NCBI GenBank assembly: GCA_009841045.1
Contig: VXMO01000016.1
Span: 1 to 36,628, forward strand
Direction: 5' to 3'
Length of the DNA: 36,628 bases
From: Dehalococcoidia bacterium
GTDB taxonomy: Bacteria > Chloroflexota > Dehalococcoidia > UBA6926
Below the pieces are notes generated by a model that was given only the letters and a program-made list of their open reading frames with translations, searched no databases and was not told the origin of the DNA. Below are positions 16,237-24,654 of this stretch, piece by piece. The translations under genes were made by a program, and so were the position numbers. Every line of letters begins with the position of its first letter. Within the stretch, counting starts at the first letter, position 1.

Positions 16237-17009
16237 TGAGAACCATCGCCCTCGCCCTGAGACAGGCGCGTTACCAGAACACGGCTTTTTGGCGAAACCC
16301 TGCCGCCGCTTTTTTCACCATCGTGTTCCCGCTCATGTTCCTCGTGATTTTCAATCTGCTATTCGGCAGCAACGAAGTTCAGTTCGAGGGTGGCACAGCA
16401 AGTCTGTCCACGTTTTACGTTCCAGGCATTGTAGTTTTCGCGCTTGTTGGCGCCTGCTACAACAACATCGCGATGTACTTGGCGTTCAGTAGAGACAACG
16501 GCCTGCTGAAGCGGATACGCGGCACGCCGTTGCCTCCGGGAGCACTGATTGCCGGTTTCGTTATCCATTCCGTACTACTTGGGATTCTGCTTGTGGTCAT
16601 TGTGCTTGCGGCTGGTGTGGTGGTCTATGACGTTGATATACCAACTACGAGAATGGCCGCATTCATCGTAACCTGCGTTGTTGGAGCGGCGACCTTCTGT
16701 GCATTGGGCGTGGCGGTGGCAAATTTTATTCCAAATGCAGATGCTGCGCCTGCCATCGTGAATGCAAGCATTCTACCGCTCTTGTTCATCTCGGATGTCT
16801 TCATTCCGATGGACGATGCACCGGCTTGGCTAATCACGTTCGCGGACATCTTTCCGGTGCGCCACTTTGCGACGGCCATGCATGAATCATTCCACCCGTT
16901 TGCCACAGGCTCCGGGTTTGAACCTACCAGCCTTGGGGTCATGGGGGTATGGTTGCTGGCGAGCGTTGTATTGGCCGTGCGGTTCTTCCGATGGGAACGG
17001 CAGCGCTAG
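16236..17009 (+). CDS. ABC-2 type exporter permease
   Basis: A 257-residue membrane protein, the ABC-2 permease partner of the preceding ATPase. The ATG at 16236 overlaps the ATPase stop (TAATG); longer reading upstream would run into the ATPase gene in another frame and is not needed. Six membrane segments are visible: NPAAAFFTIVFPLMFLVIFN, then STFYVPGIVVFALVGACYNN, LIAGFVIHSVLLGILLVVIV, FIVTCVVGAATFCALGVAVA, IVNASILPLLFISDVFIPM and a last one near VMGVWLLASVVLAVRFFR. The EYK-like segment GLLKRIRGTPLPPG is typical of the family. It ends 33 nt from a convergent gene with no strong terminator seen. Confidence 0.9.
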   Translation: MRTIALALRQARYQNTAFWRNPAAAFFTIVFPLMFLVIFNLLFGSNEVQFEGGTASLSTFYVPGIVVFALVGACYNNIAMYLAFSRDNGLLKRIRGTPLPPGALIAGFVIHSVLLGILLVVIVLAAGVVVYDVDIPTTRMAAFIVTCVVGAATFCALGVAVANFIPNADAAPAIVNASILPLLFISDVFIPMDDAPAWLITFADIFPVRHFATAMHESFHPFATGSGFEPTSLGVMGVWLLASVVLAVRFFRWERQR

Positions 17010-17042
17010 AGACAGGTCGCCGGATGGCCCGCACCATCAGGT

Positions 17043-17816
17043 TTAGTCCTCGTCGTCCTCTCGCCCCAGGAAGACCTGTGTAAGGATGTCCGAGTCTTCA
17101 ATTTCCTTAGGCGTGCCCTCAAAGGCCACCCGCGCTTTGTCCAAAATGTAGCCGCGGTCAACGATGTTAAGCGCGCCCCTGATGTTGTGCTCTACGAGCA
17201 CGATCGTCGTGCCGAATGTCCTGCTTATTTCCGTGACCCTCTGAAATACTTCCGAGACGATGATGGGAGCAAGACCGAGCGTCGGCTCATCCAGCAGCAG
17301 AATCTCCGGCGATGACATCAGGCCGCGTCCCAGCGCGAGCATCTGCTGCTGTCCGCCGGACATGGCGCTTGCCGGATCGCGCCGCTTTTCGCGCAGGATG
17401 GGAAAGAAATCCATGACGGCATCAAGTCGTCTATTTCGCTCCGCATTATCGCGGACGTGCATTCCACCAAGCTCCAGATTCTCCTCCACGTTTAGATGTG
17501 TGAAGACACGGCGGCCCTGCGGAACCATGGAGATGCCGCGCTTGACGATCTCATGCGTTGGTGAATCCAGGATGTCATTGCGCCATCTAATTGAGCCTGT
17601 TGAGACAGGCGCCATTCCCATGACTGCTTTGAGAATCGTGGACTTACCCGCCCCATTGGGACCCATGAGCGCGACGACTTCACCGGGGTGAATCTGCACC
17701 GAAACATGGTCAAGGGCGATGACCGCGCCATAGTGCACGGACACGTCACTCAATTCGAGCAACGGCGAAGCATCTGCATGCTCCTCCACTCTCTCGGGTT
17801 GACTCTGTGCCGTCAT
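17043..17816 (-). CDS. livF: Branched-chain amino acid ABC importer ATPase LivF
   Basis: A 257-residue ATPase of the branched-chain amino acid importer. Walker A is GPNGAGKST, the signature is MSGGQQQMLALGRGLM, Walker B is ILLLDEPTLGLAP, and VLVEHNIRGALNIVDR carries the switch histidine. The TLGLAP and GISMVPQGRRVFTHLNVEEN segments are LivF hallmarks. The ATG at 17816 (after GCGAGGCGAAC) is preferred over a start at 17855, which would overlap livG; it gives a 16-nt gap. It is the last gene of the livHMGF set. The substrate class is supported by the leucine dehydrogenase gene at the other end of the set, though related systems carry urea or amides. Confidence 0.92.
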   Translation of the reverse strand: MTAQSQPERVEEHADASPLLELSDVSVHYGAVIALDHVSVQIHPGEVVALMGPNGAGKSTILKAVMGMAPVSTGSIRWRNDILDSPTHEIVKRGISMVPQGRRVFTHLNVEENLELGGMHVRDNAERNRRLDAVMDFFPILREKRRDPASAMSGGQQQMLALGRGLMSSPEILLLDEPTLGLAPIIVSEVFQRVTEISRTFGTTIVLVEHNIRGALNIVDRGYILDKARVAFEGTPKEIEDSDILTQVFLGREDDED

Positions 17817-17832
17817 GTTCGCCTCGCCGCCC

Positions 17833-18597
17833 TCAGTTGCCCAGATACGCTTCAATGACCGCCGGATCGTTCAGAACGCGGTCGGGCTGTCCGCGTGCCA
17901 GGAGCCGCCCACTGTCCATGACGATGAGATAGTCGGAGAGCTCGCGCACAATGCCCATGTTGTGGGACACGAAGATAATCGTCCTGTCGTATTCCTGCAG
18001 CTCCCGGATAACGCCCTTGACGACCTCAATCATATGAAGAGCAAGCCCGGCAAAAGGCTCGTCAAAGAGATAGATTTGCGTGTTCATCGCCATGAGGCGG
18101 CCAACCTCCAGGAGTTTTCGTTGGCCATATGACAGTTCTTCAGCCAGATCGTTGCGCTTTTCCCAAAGGCCCACAACATGCAGGATTCTCTCCGCGCGCT
18201 CCCTGTGTTCCTTGCGAGCCCTCTGGAAGAGGGAGAGAAGGGACGATCTCTCCGTCATTACCACGTACAGGTTGTCCAGCACACTGATTTGCTCGAAGAG
18301 CCTCACGTCCTGGAATGTTCTGGTCAGTCCAATGTTGGGAGAGTCGTATGGCCTGATTGCACGAAGTCTCTTTGGCCCGACAACAACCATTCCACCGTCG
18401 AGAGGCAAAGTTCCGCTGAGGAGGTTGATTAGAGTGGACTTGCCGGAGCCGTTGGGGCCGATAATGGCAGTGATGAGACCGCGCGGAATGCTTATCGACA
18501 GCCGGTCGACCGCACTGACGCCGCCAAAGTGCTTCTCAATGTCGAGCGTCTGAAGGACGAAAGAACTCTCGATTGAATGTCGTTCACTTGTCGTCAT
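17833..18597 (-). CDS. livG: Branched-chain amino acid ABC importer ATPase LivG
   Basis: A 254-residue ATPase pairing with LivF. Walker A is GPNGSGKST, the signature is LSYGQRKLLEVGRLM (the LSYGQ form typical of LivG), Walker B is IYLFDEPFAGL and the H-loop is in IIFVSHNMGIVRELSD. NIGLTRTFQDVRLFEQISVLDN is the usual Q-loop region. The C-terminus (VLNDPAVIEAYLGN) is the standard LivG tail. Its ATG overlaps the livM stop as ATGA (18594-18597), so translation is coupled. Confidence 0.93.
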   Translation of the reverse strand: MTTSERHSIESSFVLQTLDIEKHFGGVSAVDRLSISIPRGLITAIIGPNGSGKSTLINLLSGTLPLDGGMVVVGPKRLRAIRPYDSPNIGLTRTFQDVRLFEQISVLDNLYVVMTERSSLLSLFQRARKEHRERAERILHVVGLWEKRNDLAEELSYGQRKLLEVGRLMAMNTQIYLFDEPFAGLALHMIEVVKGVIRELQEYDRTIIFVSHNMGIVRELSDYLIVMDSGRLLARGQPDRVLNDPAVIEAYLGN

Positions 18598-19643
18598 AGC
18601 TTGAACCGTCCTGCGACTCCCTGCGGCCTGAACAACATCAGTAATACCAGCAGTGTTCCGAGTATGATCTGCCGTACCTGGCCCACGTGCTCCGGCGGCA
18701 GAAACGGTACAAAGCGCACTCCCTCCTCAAGAAGCACGAATGCCAACGCACCGAGCAGCGAACCCCAGATACTGGCCAGCCCGCCGAGGATCACGATGGC
18801 CACAAGCAGAATTGACTCAAGGAGGATGAAGGAGTTTGGGTCCACGAAGGAGGTGTATGTGGCGAGCATCGCTCCCGCCAGCCCCGCCATCATCGCGGAA
18901 ATCACCCAGATGGCGAGCTTGTAGCGGGATGAACGGTAACCGAACACCTCTATGGCGTCCTCATCCTCTCGCACGGCCTTGAGCACCCTACCGAATGAGG
19001 ACGTGACGATGAGCCACGATATGCCGACGATGATGGCGAGGAATGCCAACGTGAGCAACAGAAACTCAAGATCGTCGTTGATGGTGTATCCGAAGATTAC
19101 GGGCTTCGGAATCTGGTGAATGCCGAAAGGCCCTCGCGTCACCCATTGCCAGTTGACGAATACATTGTAAGCGATAATGGCGAATCCGAACGACACGAGA
19201 ACGTAAACATCGTCACGGAACCGGCTGAATGCTACGCCGACAATCAATGCGACCACCCCGCACAGCAGGACAGCGACGGGCAGCGCGGCAAAGAACGGCC
19301 ACGCAAAGATCTGGATGATTTCCCCCTCTAGCAGTTCTTGTCGCGGGTTGGCCGTCAACACGGCCGCCGTGTATGCTCCGATGCCGTAAAACCCCACGTG
19401 GCCGACGGAGAGCAGGCCAGTGTAGCCAAGAACGAGGTTCAGGCTGACGGCCAGCATCGCCCAGATGGCGAACACCGTCACCAAGGTGATGGAGAATCCC
19501 GTGCCGCGCGACAGCATAAAGGTCGCCGCCGCCAAAATCACAATCACTGTCGCCCAGATTTCAAGATGGTTTCGCAGCGAGAATAAGAGCGTCTGCGGCA
19601 GACGTGAAAAGTTTTGCGAGATTTCCAGTTGACGTATCTGCAT
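18594..19643 (-). CDS. livM: Branched-chain amino acid ABC permease LivM
   Basis: A 349-residue membrane permease with about 9-10 segments. Family blocks include NLVLGYTGLLSVGHVGFYGIG near residue 70, VLVSFGFAIIAYNVF, GRVLKAVREDEDAIEVFGY (the ATPase-coupling loop) and LATYTSFVDPNSFILLESI followed by LGGLASIWGSLLGA. Length is normal for LivM. It starts 9 nt after livH with TAGGAA as a weak SD, and overlaps livG by 4 nt. Confidence 0.93.
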   Translation of the reverse strand: MQIRQLEISQNFSRLPQTLLFSLRNHLEIWATVIVILAAATFMLSRGTGFSITLVTVFAIWAMLAVSLNLVLGYTGLLSVGHVGFYGIGAYTAAVLTANPRQELLEGEIIQIFAWPFFAALPVAVLLCGVVALIVGVAFSRFRDDVYVLVSFGFAIIAYNVFVNWQWVTRGPFGIHQIPKPVIFGYTINDDLEFLLLTLAFLAIIVGISWLIVTSSFGRVLKAVREDEDAIEVFGYRSSRYKLAIWVISAMMAGLAGAMLATYTSFVDPNSFILLESILLVAIVILGGLASIWGSLLGALAFVLLEEGVRFVPFLPPEHVGQVRQIILGTLLVLLMLFRPQGVAGRFKL

Positions 19644-19652
19644 CGTTTGTTC

Positions 19653-21014
19653 CTACCGCCTCGGAATGATCCCTCTTGGCCAAAAGGATAGGAATAGAAT
19701 GAGGAGGACGAGAGCGACGCCGTCCTGCCACTCTCCCGGGATGTCCCAGATGCCGAACTGCTCTACGACGCCCAATAGGAACCCGCCAAGAATCGCTCCG
19801 TAGAGATTGCCGATGCCGCCAACGACCGATGCGATCCAACCCTTCAACAGGAGTTCCAGGCCCATCCGGGGCTGTATCGCGATGTCTTGGCCGGTGAGTA
19901 TTCCGGCGAACGCGGCATACATCGCTCCAATAAAAAAGACGATCGCAACTATCGCCGTTGTGTTGATACCGACAATGCGCGCGACCTGTTCATCGTCACC
20001 AATGGCGCGGATGATCTTGCCGAGCGGTGACTTGTGGATGAGGAGCCACAGCAAGATAAACCCGACGATTGCACAGCCGATGGCGAACAGCGCAAATGCC
20101 TTGAATGTTGCGCCGCCCAAGGTTAGCAAGTTGTTACCGAACGAAGCAGGCAGTGGGTGTGTTGTGTTAGAAAACGTCATGACAAGAATTGCTGTGATGG
20201 TCAGCAATACCCCCAGTGTCGCGACAAGCATGATTAGAGTTGAGCGAGCCCGGATGAGAATGAAAGCGTACAACCCACGGTAGAGCGCAAGGCTTACGAC
20301 TCCTGCAAGGAGGCAGGACACCAGCCAACTGATGTAGAGACGTGACTCCGGAGCCTGAGCGAGCGCGATAGCCGCAACTGCCCCGACAACAAGGCCAGCT
20401 GCGACGCTGAGAATGGCGACCCATTGGCTGGGCGTCGCTGAACCGGGAGCGAATCGACTCAGCGTCCAATAAAGAACTGTCCCAATGACGGCGGCGCTAA
20501 TGAGCGCTATTAGTGGAGCAGCGGTTTGATGGAGATTGTCCGGATACTGCAGGAGGATCATGGTGTAGCCACCCGCGACGACCGCAACCAGGAGATACGC
20601 TGCTCGAACAAGCAGAGCGGCGTAGCGTTCCCGAAGGCGTTCAAAGAATGCGGTGTGCAGCGCCCACGCGACGACTCCGGCAACCACCAAGCCCAAAGCG
20701 ATGTTCAGGCCGATATTTGCCGGGTCGTAGGCAGTGTCGGTCGCCTGTCCGGCCCTGAGATAGAAGACGGCATACGCGCCGATTGCCGCTGCTGCGCCAT
20801 AGTAGAGGTCAAAGAACCAGACAGTGCTGTAAACAAGCGTGAATCCGAGCGCGAGGAGGGCATACACCGCTCCCACGTTCAGGCCGTTGATGGTGAATTG
20901 CAGGGCTTGATCGGGAGACTCAGTGACTTTCCAGCTGATGTATGCAATAGCCGCAAGCGTAAGTGCGATTGCAAGAATCAGAGTAGGCCTGCCGGGACGC
21001 GACAGGATATCCAT
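19653..21014 (-). CDS. livH: Enlarged branched-chain amino acid ABC permease LivH
   Basis: A 453-residue permease; ordinary LivH has about 290-310 residues. Core LivH features are present: LQFTINGLNVGAVYALLALG at the start, GYxxG-like WFFDLYYGAAAAIGAYA, the coupling loop GKIIRAIGDDEQVARIVGIN, and KGWIASVVGGIGNLYGAILG with a PRGIIPRR tail. The extra length lies in the middle, about residues 130-245, between the LERLxYR-like FFERLRER and the RARSTLIMLVATLG block, and appears to hold four additional hydrophobic segments (about 133-153, 165-185, 198-220, 228-247). The frame is intact, so it is an insertion and not a fusion error. GGAGG lies 10 nt before the ATG. It follows leucine dehydrogenase by 66 nt. 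Confidence 0.88.
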   Translation of the reverse strand: MDILSRPGRPTLILAIALTLAAIAYISWKVTESPDQALQFTINGLNVGAVYALLALGFTLVYSTVWFFDLYYGAAAAIGAYAVFYLRAGQATDTAYDPANIGLNIALGLVVAGVVAWALHTAFFERLRERYAALLVRAAYLLVAVVAGGYTMILLQYPDNLHQTAAPLIALISAAVIGTVLYWTLSRFAPGSATPSQWVAILSVAAGLVVGAVAAIALAQAPESRLYISWLVSCLLAGVVSLALYRGLYAFILIRARSTLIMLVATLGVLLTITAILVMTFSNTTHPLPASFGNNLLTLGGATFKAFALFAIGCAIVGFILLWLLIHKSPLGKIIRAIGDDEQVARIVGINTTAIVAIVFFIGAMYAAFAGILTGQDIAIQPRMGLELLLKGWIASVVGGIGNLYGAILGGFLLGVVEQFGIWDIPGEWQDGVALVLLILFLSFWPRGIIPRR

Positions 21015-21080
21015 GCGATGCGGCCTCCGGTTCAGGTGTCACTCTCATCGTAGCAGAGAGGGTGTCACGAACCGTGTAGA

Positions 21081-22148
21081 TCAACGAGCGCGGCGTATCT
21101 TGCGTACGGAGTCAATGCGGCTGAGTGCGATGCGCCTTGCTGCCTCGTCCGTGGAGATGTTCTCTGCCTTGGCGTTCTCGTAGACCGTCGTCAACGTGTT
21201 GTAGATTTGCCCCGTCTTGCGGCGTGCCTCCTCGGCGCTGTAGCTCCGCCCAATCTCATGGAACACGTTGATAACGCCGCCGGCGTTGACAATATAGTCA
21301 GGCGCGTACAGGATGTCCCGCGCGGCAAGATCATCCGCGTGACGCGGCTCAAGGAGTTGGTTGTTCGCGCCTCCGCAAACGGCCTTGCACTGCAACTGTG
21401 GAACAGTTTGGTCGTTCAGTATTCCTCCGAGCGCGCATGGCACGAAGATGTCACACTCGTAGTTGAATACTTCGTCCGGAGTAATGGGGACGAGGCCAAA
21501 CTGGTTCTGCGCCCGCTCCACTCGATCTTGGTCAATGTCCGTTCCGTAGATGACGGCACCCTCTCCCTTGAGATAAGGCAGAAGATAGTTGCCCACCTTT
21601 CCCAGCCCCATGAGCACGACGCGCATTCCACTGAGGTCATCCGATCCCCAGAGGTATTGTGCAGTAGCCAGCAAACCCTGGTAAAGGCCGTACGATGTCA
21701 TAGGAGAAGGGTCGCCACTGCCGCCGGATTCAGAGGGGAGGCCGGTGACGTAGTTTGTCTCCCGAGCCACCCACTGCATATCTGCCGTCGTCGTGCCGAC
21801 ATCCTCCGTGGTGATGTATTTCCCATTGAGGGAATCCACCTTGGTGCCGAAAGAACGGAGGAGTGCCTCTGTCTTGTCCCGAGCAGCATTGCGCATGATG
21901 ATCGCCTTGCCGCCGCCAAGATCGAGGCTAGCCGCTGCGGATTTCAGCGTCATAGCCTCGGATAGCCGCAGTACGTCCATGATGGAATCATGCTCCGTGG
22001 CGTGCGGCCAGATGCGGAGGCCACCCAGCGCAGGGCCGAGCGTTGTGTCATGTATGGCGATCGCACCGCGGAGGCCGGTAGAGGCATCCCCGAACACCAT
22101 CAACTGCTCGTGGCCGTGCTCCTCCATGTAGCTGACGTAATCGCTCAT
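21081..22148 (-). CDS. ldh: Leucine dehydrogenase (Glu/Leu/Phe/Val dehydrogenase family)
   Basis: A 355-residue cytoplasmic enzyme that oxidatively deaminates leucine or other branched-chain amino acids to 2-oxo acids with NAD+, releasing ammonia. The substrate lobe shows GPALGGLRIWPHATE and MTLKSAAASLDLGGGKAII with Lys69 and Lys81, matching the substrate-binding and catalytic lysines (68 and 80) of known leucine dehydrogenase. TTEDVGTTTADM follows. The NAD lobe has GLGKVGNYL followed by YGTDID. The C-terminal CGGANNQLL and DYIVNAGGVINVFHE segments are complete. Length is close to the usual ~364. AAGGG precedes the ATG. With livHMGF immediately downstream it suggests uptake and use of branched-chain amino acids as carbon and nitrogen source. 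Valine or phenylalanine preference cannot be excluded. Confidence 0.93.
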   Translation of the reverse strand: MSDYVSYMEEHGHEQLMVFGDASTGLRGAIAIHDTTLGPALGGLRIWPHATEHDSIMDVLRLSEAMTLKSAAASLDLGGGKAIIMRNAARDKTEALLRSFGTKVDSLNGKYITTEDVGTTTADMQWVARETNYVTGLPSESGGSGDPSPMTSYGLYQGLLATAQYLWGSDDLSGMRVVLMGLGKVGNYLLPYLKGEGAVIYGTDIDQDRVERAQNQFGLVPITPDEVFNYECDIFVPCALGGILNDQTVPQLQCKAVCGGANNQLLEPRHADDLAARDILYAPDYIVNAGGVINVFHEIGRSYSAEEARRKTGQIYNTLTTVYENAKAENISTDEAARRIALSRIDSVRKIRRAR

Positions 22149-22207
22149 TGTCGCCAGCCCTTTCGGGTGTGAATCACCGATCGGTCATAACGGGAACGTA
22201 TTGTCAT

Positions 22208-22624
22208 CTATGCCTTTGTGCCTTCGCTGACGAAATTGACAAAACTGTCGAGTGAGCCAGCAACATGTTCCAAGACATCCTTGACGGATTGATCTTCGTG
22301 TGAGCGCGCAAGATCGTCGTCATCAACACGCAAAAGGGCTCCGTTGAGCGCTCCGAAGGCCTGCGCACCCTGCTCCAGAATGGCAAGAGCCTCGCTCTGT
22401 CCGGAATGCCCGGTAACATCCAGAATCTTGTTGATGTGATTCACGTGCTCGCGCGTGTGGTTGGCTGCCCCGTAGAGAAGATTACGAACGGGAGTGGGTC
22501 GGCCACCATATCCGGGGATCTCCTTGTCGAGGTCTTCATTGCTCAGATTCACTGCGGCTTCTGCCAGCGCGGCGTAGCTGGAAGCCAGTCGGTCGATCAG
22601 GGCCTGTGTGTCTGTACGTGCCAT
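22208..22624 (-). CDS. DinB-like four-helix protein
   Basis: A 138-residue helical protein resembling the DinB/MDMPI superfamily, often metal-binding, sometimes thiol-dependent transferases. Candidate ligands are in HTREHVNHI in the middle and VLEHVAGSLD near the C-terminus. The ATG at 22624 is chosen because GGGGAGG lies 9 nt upstream; a TTG start at 22642 would place the SD inside the gene. It is the last member of a minus-strand set with two SRPBCC proteins and a DNA glycosylase, separated from them by 111 nt. The precise function is unknown. Confidence 0.7.
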   Translation of the reverse strand: MARTDTQALIDRLASSYAALAEAAVNLSNEDLDKEIPGYGGRPTPVRNLLYGAANHTREHVNHINKILDVTGHSGQSEALAILEQGAQAFGALNGALLRVDDDDLARSHEDQSVKDVLEHVAGSLDSFVNFVSEGTKA

Positions 22625-22735
22625 TTTGTTCGTCCTCCCCAAGGTTGATGTGTTCTATGGCCATGCTATTCATGCGGCCAAATCAATCGTAGTGAATGCG
22701 CCGCGCCGCGTCCATATGGTAGGAAGAAGGAGACG

Positions 22736-23191
22736 TCAGGAGTCCGTGGTGTCCGGTGTCCCCTCCACCTTCTTCTGGAGACTGTCCATCCAGGATTCTG
22801 TGATGCGGCTGATCATCGGTCGTAGTCCGGTAACGCCAAGCAGCTGAGGGGCGGGTCCATCAAAGACCTCCTCAGATGTCATGATCGTGCCGTCTCGATC
22901 GGGCGTAAACGTCCAGGTGTGGATGCTTGTAACGCCGAAACGTCGGCCCGTCCATGCAATGCTGTGAGGCAGGTCAACGTTCACGATTGTGACATCGACG
23001 CCCAGAGTTGCCGGTCCGAAGCCCATCGCCATGCGCAACCGTGCTCCGTCTGTCCAGGCCTCACCTTCGACCCAGCTCGCGCCGCGAAAAGTGGGAATCC
23101 AGCTTGGCCACCCCATGACATCGGCAAACTGTTCCCACACCTTCTCCGGCGGGGCTGCGATCCGATTGAAATGCTTGACTTCTAATGCCAT
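22736..23191 (-). CDS. SRPBCC (START-like) domain protein
   Basis: A 151-residue protein of the SRPBCC/polyketide-cyclase fold, a hydrophobic ligand-binding cavity. Signs are HFNRIAAPPEKVWEQFADV at the N-terminus, WPSWIPTFRGASWVEG, strands around DVTIVNVDLPHSIAWTG and a long C-terminal helix (RPMISRITESWMDSLQKKVE). It overlaps the upstream SRPBCC gene by 1 nt (TAATG), so the two are co-translated. They probably arose by duplication, since both share the helix-capping WP..W motif. Ligand unknown. Confidence 0.82.
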   Translation of the reverse strand: MALEVKHFNRIAAPPEKVWEQFADVMGWPSWIPTFRGASWVEGEAWTDGARLRMAMGFGPATLGVDVTIVNVDLPHSIAWTGRRFGVTSIHTWTFTPDRDGTIMTSEEVFDGPAPQLLGVTGLRPMISRITESWMDSLQKKVEGTPDTTDS

Positions 23192-23661
23192 TACCTACGC
23201 TCCACATGTGCTAATTCAGACTGCCGCTTGAGAGATGCCAGCCAGGCACGTGACATGGCTTGAATAATGGGCCGTGGATAGAAGATACGCACTGGCAGGT
23301 AGGGGCTGTGAAAAGTCTTCTGATCTGTAACGTGCGTTGTGGAACCACCAGCGTGTTCTTCAAATGTAAATCGCCGTGTTCCCCTAACGGATAACATTGT
23401 TGATTCCCACGTCACAGCATCCTGGCCAAACTCTGTGACGAAGACGCTGAACCCTACGGGCCGACGCGCCATGCGGAGCGTCATGTGAAATCCGGAGCCG
23501 ATTGACCACGGCAAACCACTCATCCAGGCTGCATCCCGACATACGCTATTCCATTCCGGCCACGATTCCAGATCGTCAAAGACTGCGCGAACGGACTCTG
23601 GCGGAGCGATTATCTCCGTCGATTCCCGAAGCACGAGAGTACGCACAGGGGGGGGCATCAA
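23191..23661 (-). CDS. SRPBCC (START-like) domain protein, second copy
   Basis: A 156-residue SRPBCC protein related to its downstream neighbour. Visible features are LRESTEIIAPPESVRAVFDD, LESWPEWNSVCRDAAWMSG, FVTEFGQDAVTWESTML and the C-terminal helix RPIIQAMSRAWLASLKRQSE. It overlaps the glycosylase gene by 4 nt at its start (ATGA type) and the next SRPBCC gene by 1 nt at its end. The tight packing suggests a shared function with the glycosylase operon, but no ligand can be named. Confidence 0.82.
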   Translation of the reverse strand: MMPPPVRTLVLRESTEIIAPPESVRAVFDDLESWPEWNSVCRDAAWMSGLPWSIGSGFHMTLRMARRPVGFSVFVTEFGQDAVTWESTMLSVRGTRRFTFEEHAGGSTTHVTDQKTFHSPYLPVRIFYPRPIIQAMSRAWLASLKRQSELAHVERR

Positions 23662-24614
23662 TTAGCCTCTATTGCCTCGTTTCCCGTAACACGACCCGAA
23701 TCCACTAGGGATGCAGTAAGGAGGTGTAGATAAATCATGCCACCAAATGGCTGCCACGTCTCTAGAATATGGCTTACGCCATCGTAATTGAGACGATGAT
23801 CAAGCTTCAGCCATTGTTCCAGGTGCTTGCGTACGCCGACATCATCGCCCGGAAAGATGCTCAGGCGGCCGTCCCCGCGAAGCAGGGCATATTCGGCAGA
23901 CCATCGCCCCACACCGTACAACTGACGCAGCCTCTCGACAGCCTCGTCATCGTTTAGGCCATTGATGATTGAGTGTTCCAACTCGCCTTGAACTGCTAGC
24001 GCTGAGAGTTCAACCATTGCACGGGCCTTCTGGCGGCTGTACCCAAGATCAATGAGGTCCTGCGCAGACAACTGCGCCACATTTCCCGGGAGGGGAAAAG
24101 ACACGGCATCCTCCATACGCGCGCCGCACACGGCGGCAAGCCGCCCAAGAATTCGGAGTCCTGCAGTTAGGGTGATCTGTTGGCAGGTGATCGCGTTAGT
24201 TAACGCTTCAAATAAGGTGGAATAGCGCGGAGGCTTCAAGCCTGTCAACGTGGTCGCCAAGCGGGAAAGTGTGGCGTCAATTGATGCCATGCGGTGAAAT
24301 CTCGACAGATCAACATCTGTTCCCAGGAGCAAGCGCAGAATCGGTTCCACCTCTTCTCGAATGGCACCGTTTGTGATATTTGCGGAATCTGAATCTACGG
24401 TAGCGGTGACACGAAGCAAGGGTGAGTTGATGGGACCAGTTTGCGACACAGAAACGTCAATTGGTATGCCGCCGTGAACGATCAGGCGTCTGTACGTTCC
24501 GGTGTCTGAGTCCCAGCGATCCCACATGTTGTCCTCACGCCGCTTGAGCGCCCAGGCAGTCAAATCGAGGCGGTAGGGGGCCAATGGGGTGATGTCAAAC
24601 GCAATGCGGCGCAT
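23658..24614 (-). CDS. alkA: DNA-3-methyladenine glycosylase II-like (AlkA family)
   Basis: A 318-residue HhH-GPD DNA glycosylase that removes alkylated bases from DNA. An AlkA-type N-terminal beta domain (about residues 1-105, FDITPLAPYRLDLTAWALKR) precedes the helical core. The core shows LFEALTNAITCQQITL, the helix-hairpin-helix LRQLYGVGRWSAEYALLRG, and FPGDDVGVRKHLEQWL with the catalytic aspartate in PGDD. The last helix is WQPFGGMIYLHLLTASL. Length and domain order match AlkA. It heads a unit with the two SRPBCC genes. The substrate range could differ from E. coli AlkA. Confidence 0.87.
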   Translation of the reverse strand: MRRIAFDITPLAPYRLDLTAWALKRREDNMWDRWDSDTGTYRRLIVHGGIPIDVSVSQTGPINSPLLRVTATVDSDSANITNGAIREEVEPILRLLLGTDVDLSRFHRMASIDATLSRLATTLTGLKPPRYSTLFEALTNAITCQQITLTAGLRILGRLAAVCGARMEDAVSFPLPGNVAQLSAQDLIDLGYSRQKARAMVELSALAVQGELEHSIINGLNDDEAVERLRQLYGVGRWSAEYALLRGDGRLSIFPGDDVGVRKHLEQWLKLDHRLNYDGVSHILETWQPFGGMIYLHLLTASLVDSGRVTGNEAIEAN

Positions 24615-24654
24615 GAAACCATTATGGCGTCCATGCGCCGTGGTGGCCGATTGT

